Source of the DNA: Euptelea pleiosperma
Lineage: Eukaryota; Streptophyta; Magnoliopsida; Ranunculales; Eupteleaceae
DNA length: 64,000 nt
Assembly: GCA_035048495.1 (NCBI GenBank)
Contig: CM068542.1
Span: forward strand, 37,539,109 to 37,603,108
Direction: 5' to 3'
Below the pieces are notes generated by a model that saw only the letters and a program-made list of their open reading frames with translations, made no database searches and was not told where the DNA came from. Positions within the stretch are counted from its first letter, which is position 1. Every line of letters starts with the position of its first letter. Shown here one piece after another: positions 38,901 to 47,900 of this stretch. A program made the translations under genes and the position numbers.

Positions 38901-41900
38901 TTAGTCAATTTATTACCTAAGAAAACCCAAATCATACCATAGCACTATGAATAGTGACGTGAATAGTGTCACGTGAATAGTGCCATGAATAGTAAACTCC
39001 TCTTCATTCTTCTCAAATCGCGGAACGGTACTCCCGTCCTTCGACAAATTTGGTATCAGAGCCCAGTTCGAAACTCCTGATCGGAAAGATGTCTCATATT
39101 GGTTCGCAATCTTTGGTAGCCGCGTTAGCTAAACTAAATGATGTGATAAATCGTTTTGAGAGCGGACTAAGCAACCATATAAGTCGTATTGAGAGCAAAC
39201 TAGAGGCAAGGGGCTCTGCCAGAGTTTCAATCAGCAATTGTCGTCTTGGAAAGTCACTACCAGTACCACTGGCTTTTTCACCTCTTTCCGACAAGCTATT
39301 GGAAGGTTTCATAGCAAAAAAAAACCCTAAAGAGGTCTCAAAGCAAGTCGAGAAGAAAGTAAACGAAGAATTAAAATCCATTGAACAAGATGGTGCTTTT
39401 CCATCCGAGGAAAATGAAAAAATCGACGAAGAAGAAAAAGCCAAAACTGAGGAATTAGCAAGTCCTAAAGCTCATGTAGTTGTATCAGACGAAAAGACGG
39501 AGGATAAGCATATTGATCCGCCTTGCTATTATGGAGAATAAAAATGATGATGATTCCCCTGGTTCAGACTCTCCAGCTGAAGATGGCCCAAATAGTATAG
39601 AAGATCCCGATCATAAACCAGATATTTCTACTGTTTTAGAACTGACAGTTGAAAATAAAGCAGATGAAACAAGCAAAGATTTCTTATCAAAGAAGGTCAG
39701 AGTTGAGGAAATAGACCATGTTTCAGAAAATTTACACCTGTCAAAGATGCAAAAGAAGAAACTGAAGGGAAAGTACTCCAAATATCTCTTCCGTTGGAAA
39801 AGCCTATTGCAATATCTCAACTTGAATTCGAGGTCGAATTCTTTTCAACCAGGAGGGTTTGATGCGGGAGCATTCTACTACGATCATCCACGCTACACTG
39901 AATCAATGCCCAATCAAGTGGATCCTATTTACTATTTATAGTAATTCACGTTTTTACTATTTATAGTAAATCTCGAATTTACTATTTATAGTAAATTTTG
40001 ATTTTACTATGTTTAGTGGACCCTACGAAGATTTGTTTTAATTTAACTAAGATTTTCAATTGAGATTTTGTTTCCAATCAGGATTTTATTATCGATTGCA
40101 ATAGTTGATTTGTAGTAAGAGTTTCTAATTTCAATTAGATTAGAATTAGGAAAGTTCAAGTAGAGAGTCTTATAAAAGATGATGTACCCTTTGATTTTAA
40201 AGATGAAAAAATGATGAATGAAGAAATAGAAATCTCTCTTGTGGTGTGAAGCCATCTTTTCTTGGTGCGAAGCCAAGCTAATTCGGTGCGAAGCCGAAAG
40301 TATCTTTCTATCCCCATCTCTTTCTCTATTTCTTCTCTTATTCTCTTCTCTTTCTCCATCTCTATTTCTTTTTTAGTCAATTTATTACCTAAGAAAACCC
40401 AAATCATACCATAGCACTATGAATAGTGACGTGAATAGTGACACGTGAATAGTGCCGTGAATAGTAAACTCCTCTTCATTCCTTCTCAAATTGCGGAACG
40501 GTACTCCCGTCCTGCGTCAAAAACACAGACGAATATGCCAACAATTTTTTAAGAGAATTGAGATCACACAAGCTACACTCAAAATCTAAAGCATTGAGAA
40601 GTAAGCTGATGTCGGCCTACAGTGGCTACAATACTCTAAGGAAGTGAAGCAACAATATCATCATGAACCAAATGATGAATGAATGGCCACTAATACCATG
40701 GTTCAAAGTAACGTTCTGTCTCAGAATGTCTCATCAGCCGAGATGTACATTGAGACTGAAATATTAGACCATGGGTACAAACACTTTTAGATTCTATTAT
40801 AACTGATACTAGGTTAGGATAGATATCTTCAATCATCTGCTCACAAGAATGACAAAGATGAGCAAAGTGAAGTTCAAAAACAGCATGCTATATGAGCACT
40901 GCAAGCATTTAACCCGTTAAATGTCCAAAGTTGATGAATTCAATTATTTACACAATTCAACCAAATGATGTTGCTGCACAGTTATGCACATTGTGCAAGA
41001 TGTTTCTTACGCCCGCAATGAACCATCAACAAAGCACAAGGGTTTTCTTTAGCCTAAAATAACATCCCACAGCCCAACGCCACCCCCACAGCACCCCCCC
41101 CAAACCCAACCCCCTTTTCTCTCTCTCTCTAGAAACAATATCTTAATCAGATAATTTTTTGAACGAGTTCTCCATGTTTGAACTTAAGTGCAAGTACAAC
41201 ATTGTTGTACTTCGAAGAATCATCTTCCATAAGAGAGCATCTCTTGGAGTAGGAAAAGTCCTCGCTTCAGGGTGAACAGGTTTCCTATTTGGCAGTTTGT
41301 CATGAAAAGGTATTTAGATATAATAATGAATTAGAGAGCCATTAGGTACTCTAGTTCAAACCTCCTTTTTTTCCTTTTTAAAATGACTTTCCAGTCCGTT
41401 ACTCTAGATAGAAATATCCAGTGAGGTCTGGAGAAATTAAATTGGTAGCACCCAAAATCTGGTTGGGTGGTATCCTTTACATGGCTGGTGTGATGATTAG
41501 CTATAGCCTATAGCATAGAAACCTTTAACACCTTGAATCAATTTACCAATTTTCAGTGAGCAGATAAGTTTCCTTTGTCCATTGATGTCGAGTTTCCAAT
41601 AATAATAGAAATTGGAAAGATGACATACTCAGCTGTTGGTTATGTCTTTATTTTCCTTGTTTCACTGTACCTTGGGTACCAGGGGTATTTCTAGTATTTT
41701 TTGTCTTTCACCTCATTAATATAAATGTGTGGGAAATCGTGATCTACATAATACACAATTTCTCCTCTTCTCTCATCTCTCTCCTCTCCCAATATTTTCT
41801 ACTTTATTTTCCACTTTACTGATTTAATTTAAAACCTTAGGTATGTGAAGTTTCGAATATGGTATAAGAGTAGGTACCTAGTTGTTGTTTCAAACCCTAG

Positions 41901-44900
41901 GGCTGCCACATGTAGTTGAACCACATTGTTAAGTCTTATGCCTAGGGCAAACGCAAAGTTTTTTAGTGTTGGGTTTATTTCCCCTCTGTACTATTTACGG
42001 AGTACTATTCATTCCACTATTCACAAAGTATTGTTCATCACATTGTTCTCGGAGTACTATTCCTAGGTACTGTTCACCGTTACTATTCACGGGAGTATTG
42101 TTCATAGGGCATGTCGCAAGTTTTTTTTACGGGACATCAGAAGGTGTAGTAATGTATATTCCTGGGATATCCGTCGTTGCACAATGGATATAATGTTATC
42201 ATTCGAGCACTCGTAGACGACTAATATCCATGGTGTTATCTTCTTTGAGTCTTCCCTTCTTCAGTGATGCCCAGACCTCTCTTCAGGGGGAGCTTAGGAA
42301 TAGTGAAGAGAGTCGTATTCCATTCCTAGTTCTTGTTGCCATGTTTGATTTGTTTGCTACTGTTTTTACTGGTGATGTGCTATAGAAAAAAAAACTTCCA
42401 GTGATAAACAACTCATCGTTCAAAGGCCCTGTCAAGAAGCTCCCTCTGATCTAGGTAACATCTCCTCTGTTGTTCCTTCTGATATTCTTGTTGATATTAA
42501 TGATCTTATGTTGTCCAGAAGGGTGTTCATGCGTGCACGTAATATCCCATTTCGAACTTTATTCCATGTCTACATCATATCATGCATTTGCAACTTCTAT
42601 AACCTTTGTTTCCATGTCGTCTAATGTTTCAAATGCATTTTCTAAATCCAAGTGGAAGGAAGCCATGTTTGAAGATATGAGAGCCCTTGAAAAAATTGAC
42701 GCATGGGATCTTGTGACCTTATCCAGTGGAAAGAAGTCAGTTGGATGCAAATGGGTACATATAGTAAAGTGTAAGGCTAATGGCTCAATTGACAAGTATA
42801 AGGCCAGGTGATGCGGACATCAAAGCATCACATGGGTTCTACCAGTGGAATAAAAAAAGGAAAAAGATTCTGAAGACCCCATATGTATGTGCATCATGAA
42901 GACTCCACATTGGAAAGATGCATGTGGGTTGCGTAGGGAGTTTTGAAGAGTTTTTATTTGTTTTCTAGGCTTATTTTGATATTTTTTAGAGTTTTAGGTG
43001 TCTTTGCAATTAGCCAACAGTTAGGGGGCTCATTGTAATTTTGGTTAGTTGCTTTAAGTTGCTATACTTTTTTATAGCCATTAGATTAGATGGATGGCTG
43101 AGATTTGATTAGGGAGTTTTGAGTTATTTTATAAACTCTTTTAGTTATAATTTTTTATTAATGATGAAAATTATGAATGAAGAAATAGAATTCTCTTTGA
43201 GAAATCTTTCTCGTGGTATGAAGCCATCTTCTTTTGGTGTGAAGCCAAGCGAATTCGGTGCGTAGCCGGAGGTATATTTCTATCCCTATCTCTTTCTCTA
43301 TCTCTTCTCTCTTAGTCTCTTCTTTTTCTCTTTCCCCGTCTTTATTTTCTTTTTGGATCAAGTTTGACCTAGAAAACCAACCGCATCTCTTCTATCTCTA
43401 AACCCAAACCAATGAGCGACACTGTGAATAGTGCCACGAGAATAGTGTCACGTGAATAGTGCCACGTGAATAGTGACGTGAATAGTAACTCCTCTACAAC
43501 AGTTCTTCCTACGACACTCTAAACCCTCCCACAACCCTCACCACAACCCCCAAACACTCCCAGATCCTTGCGGTAACCATAGAAATCCCTAACCTCTTCT
43601 CAAACCCTAATTTTCCATGGTTTTCCTTTTTCTCCCGAAACCCGGCTAAAATCTGATACTTGTCAAAAATCCCCGAAACTTGCCAGAAACCTTTCTGAAC
43701 TTCAAATAGCTTATAATCTCTTGGAAAAGGAAGCCATTTCAGATTTGTTTCATCCCTTAATTGATTCCCTAAGCTTGTTGGAAGTTCTATCTTCTATTAG
43801 ATCATCGCCATTAAAGCAACGGGTCTTATATTGTGGGATTGTGTGAAGGCCTTGAATTTTAATAAATTTATTTGCTTAAATCTGATTATTTGCATGTGAT
43901 TAGCATGGAAATTTACTATTTCATTATTCTTAATAATTTTCTGTTAATCTCAGCCTTTAGTTTGAGGCCATCATATTCGTCCTGCATCAAATTTGGTATC
44001 AGAGCATTAGGTTAGCTTAGGGAGTTTGAGTTACCCTTAGGATTTTATTTTTGTTTTTTTTATTTTATTTTAGATTAATCTTGCATTAGTTTTGCATACT
44101 AGTTAGATCACCTTTCGAAAATTTTATAGCCATGGATATTTCTGCATTGGTCCGAAGGGCTCCAACTTTCAATGGCCAATCTGACCCGGTAGCTCTCAAT
44201 AATTGGTTATCTGACATGGACTACTACTTTAAGCGGTATGTTATGTCCGAAGAGCGTAAGGTTAAATTCGCCAAGTGGAAGTTGGTGGGACTAGCAAAGA
44301 TCCATTGGGATAATGTGGAGCGCCAACTTGAAAGAGTGGGACACGCACCCGTTACCTCTTGGGATGTTATGAAAGCGAAATTGAGAGACAAATACCTACC
44401 AAAGTTCTACCAAGGGCGAGTCATGAGAAATCCATATGTAGAAAAACATAGAGAGTCAGAGAAGGAAATCGCAGAAAGTTGGAAGCAAATAAACGACTTG
44501 TTGAATCAATTGAAACAAACTGTTAAGTCTTCTAAACCCATTGTTGACCCCATAGTAGAGTCTACTGAGTCTCCCAAAGAGTTTCCTAGTGAACCCACCA
44601 AGTCTCAAGTCGAGTCTACTATTGAACACATTAAGTACATTAAGTCTATTGAGCTTATTGAGTCTACTCCTAAGCTCTTTCTTGAGCCTATTGTTGAATC
44701 TAGAGATGAGTCCACTGAGCCTGTTATTGAGTCCATTGTTGAATACAAGTCTAGGATTCTTGTAGATTCCAATCCCATACCAGCTTTACATAGGCTTCAT
44801 GACTTGCATGCTGAGACTAATAAGGAAATTATTTTGAATAATGAACATCATAAATTTCCTGTTGATCTATATTGCATTTCTTAGAAGATTTTCATGTGAA

Positions 44901-47900
44901 TGATTTTGTTATGGTTCAGGTGAGTGACATGCAGCCCTACAGTATTGGACACCATATAGCTTTGAAGTATGTTGGATCTAATGCACATGTTCTGGAACTG
45001 CCACCAGACAAGGGCATCAGTCCAATCTTCCACTTGGATGGCCTTATCCTTTCTCTAGGTCCAGCAGTTGCATCTATTGCCCCTCTTTGTGCCCCTAGTG
45101 TTCTACCTGACCATAGACTTGATCCATGCCCATGGCCTCCTCCTACACCCTTACCCTATGATAGCCCATTTTATGGATAGACCACCATGCCATACCTAAT
45201 ACCACCACTATGGCCTTCTACCCTACTCACACCATATCCCAGCAGATATCCATTTCACAGAGAGGCGTAGGTTCACTCATGCCACATTGCATTGATGGTA
45301 TCTTGGTTCATATTGGCTACATTATGGGTGAGAGATTGTATTCCACTAGACAATAGGGTTGCTACGAGTACCTTATCAAGTGGAAAGGCATACCGGATTT
45401 TGTTTGGAGCATTGAAGGCCTTATGTGCACGTATATGACATCCTTGAAGCCCCCACACTAGGAAGACGTGCATATGAGATGGTTAAAGACAACTTGGTTT
45501 GTTGAGGATGAGCCACAACGACTTGATCATAACATCCCAAATCAGTACAATAGCTTTAATTCGTCAGAGACGAATTCTTTTCAGCTGGGGAGAATTAATG
45601 CGGACATCAAAGCATCGCATGGGTTCTACCAGTGGAAGACAAGGAAAAAGATTCTGAAGAACCCTATATGTATGTGCATCATGAAGACTCCACATTAGAA
45701 ATATGCATGTGGGCTGTGTATGGAGTTTTGAATAGTTTTTATTTGTTTTCTAGGCTTATTTTGATGTTTTTTAGAGTTTTAGGTGTCTTTGCAACTAGCC
45801 CACAGTTAGGGGGCTCATTGTAATTTTGGTTAGTTACTTTAAGTTGTACTTTTGTATAGCCATTAGATTAGATGGATTGCTAAGATTTGATTAGGGGGAG
45901 TGTTGGTTGTCTTATTTTCCATGTTTCATTATAACTTAGCGTACCAAGGGTATTTCTTTATCTTAATGTGAGAAACCGTGCTCCACATAATACACGATTC
46001 CCCCTTCTCCATTCTTCTCTCTTCTCCTCTTCTCTCATCTCTTCTTCTCTTCTCTTCTCTCCTAATCTTTTTTACTTTATTTTCCACTTTATTAATTTAA
46101 TTTAATCCCTAGGTATGTGAAGTTTAGAACATCAGCTACTATTTTGGCACTTGTGAAAACCAGAATTTGGATCGATGAGAAAAAAAAACCCAAAATTTGG
46201 CATTAGAAGGAATGCAACAGTTAATATTGTCTAGACAATAGGGCTTCCCACAAAGTTAATGATCACAGTAGTATTTGAATTTAATAAGGTTAATAGAACA
46301 CATTCCAGGTTCAAAGTGGACAATATTGTCTTTCCAACAAAGCTCCCATAAGGTGGCGAGCATAACATTTGAATTCATCAACAATATGGTTAATAAAAAC
46401 ACAATCCAAAGTCACAGATAACAAAAATATGCACACTTCTTTGGTGACTGGTGGGTAATGTTAAATAGACTACATGAAAGAACTGTCAAATTACTAAAAT
46501 CAGCACAATACAAGAATATATGCCTACAATAATTATATAATGCTCTACTCTTAAGTCTCACCTTTCTCTTGAAAATCTTTATCAGTTTTTACAAATCCTG
46601 CAACCAAAGCCCTTGGCAACGCTGCTAACCATTCATCTCTGCTAAGATCTGAAGGAATAGCACCCACAATATTATTCAGGAGATTCTCCTTAGAGTATAT
46701 AGCAGCTGCGGATCCATTGTGTCCATCAAATAGCTGCAGAAAATGTGATGCGTAAATTTATTCAATCGAATAGAAATAGAAAAACATGAATCATGTTACT
46801 GAAATAGATAACTGCAAGGTACAATGAGTTTATACTTAGGGGAGGCGTATCCAAGATTAGACTTAAGGTAGACAGATTGGATTTCTGACAACTTGAAAGA
46901 AGATGTACCAAAGTGTCGCTGGATGGATTTTCACATCCAAATTAAGGTGGCTAAGGTTCTCCCTGGTAATTTTAATCATCTTCAGAAACATCATGGTAAA
47001 AGTTAAACATGAAGTTTTAATAATCCATTTTTATCTATCAGCAAAGAATTTTTTTCCATAGGTTATCGACAAAAAAAAAATCCATAACACAGTTTATTCT
47101 TTTTAAAAAAAAGGAGGCTACACTGGTCTAATGCCATAAAACATTGTATCAAATTGAATTAATATTAAGAATGGTGTCCGATACTGAACTGAAAGACAGA
47201 AACACCTTGATTAGCTTAGATATCAAGAAAATCATTACACTCCCTATAAATAAGCTGGTCGAAGAAAATACAATCCAGACATAAGATGGCTTAGATCCCA
47301 TTTAAATATCATATCCCTTTGCATAGGAACACCAAGTTGGTTGGACCACATGAGAAGCACACCAAGACGACAAAAATAGAATTTTCACTAAAAGTACATC
47401 AGTGCTACCATGTAGCTCAACATCCAGACCCTCAACCAACTGCGGTGCAATTGCAATACTTCTTGGTCTGGATAAGCCTGGACTACGCCAACCACTCTAG
47501 CTCAACTGAGGTTACCTCCGTTGTTACCAAGAAGGCTAACCTTAAGGCACCAGTGTGAGCAACACCTAAGTTGAATCATAAACCACCATAACTTGAAGTT
47601 GCATCACACTGGAATTTAATACAACTCAAGTGATCCCTTAAAAGAATATTATAAAGCCACTCTCATTGCTACCTTTATGAAGATCCCACAAGAGTCACCA
47701 CCCCCAACCCCCGCAGGCGTATGACTGATATTAATACAGTTTTTATCCTCCCAAGTCTATTTACTCAAGGTGTGTGCAACAATTGTAGTGTTTTAGCCCT
47801 TACATTGTGTTGAAGGGAACACCAATACCTTCAAAGCTTTGTGGATAAATTGGGGAATCCAAAAGGAGCAGATGGGTTGGTTCAAATAACATAAGCTCAG

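Larger units (their letters stand above)
38372..40519 (+). mobile_element. young non-autonomous LTR retrotransposon in PP2C intron 2
   Basis: Complete element: LTR 38372-39046, primer binding site 'tttggtatcagagc' at 39049-39062, 0.8-kb internal region, purine-rich 'aggagggtt' before the 3' LTR, LTR 39860-40519. It is flanked by the perfect 5-bp duplication aaaac (38367-38371 and 40520-40524). The LTRs differ at about a dozen bases and one deletion of about 15 bp, so the insertion is recent. No protease, RT or integrase is encoded, so it must be mobilised in trans (TRIM/LARD-like). It shares its LTR start (TGATGCGG) with the solo LTR at 6566 and the gypsy LTRs at 42809. Confidence 0.93.
42809..45893 (+). 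mobile_element. Ty3/gypsy chromovirus remnant inside copia C
   Basis: 5' LTR 42809-43989 (starts TGATGCGGAC, ends GCATCA), primer binding site 'tttggtatcagagc' at 43992-44005, gag 44132-44884, a C-terminal pol piece 44872-45530, and a 3' LTR truncated after about 298 bp (45596-45893). Protease, RT, RNase H and most of integrase are deleted between gag and the pol tail. The 3' LTR stops at 'gatttgattaggg', where copia C's polypurine tract begins. Confidence 0.82.
41634..46131 (+). mobile_element. copia C, internally replaced by a chromovirus fragment
   Basis: Copia LTRs at 41634-41859 (226 bp) and 45901-46131 (231 bp) are flanked by a perfect 5-bp duplication tcagc (41629-41633 and 46132-46136). 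A primer binding site-like 'tggtataagag' follows the first LTR and a polypurine tract 'ttagggggag' precedes the second. Between them only about 950 bp of copia gag/RT remain; a Ty3/gypsy element (42809-45893) occupies the rest. Most copia pol is gone. Confidence 0.85.

Noticed and set aside
39050..39088. Longer start for the ORF in the non-autonomous element
   Set aside because: The extension begins with TTG inside the tRNA primer binding site; the first ATG is at 39089.
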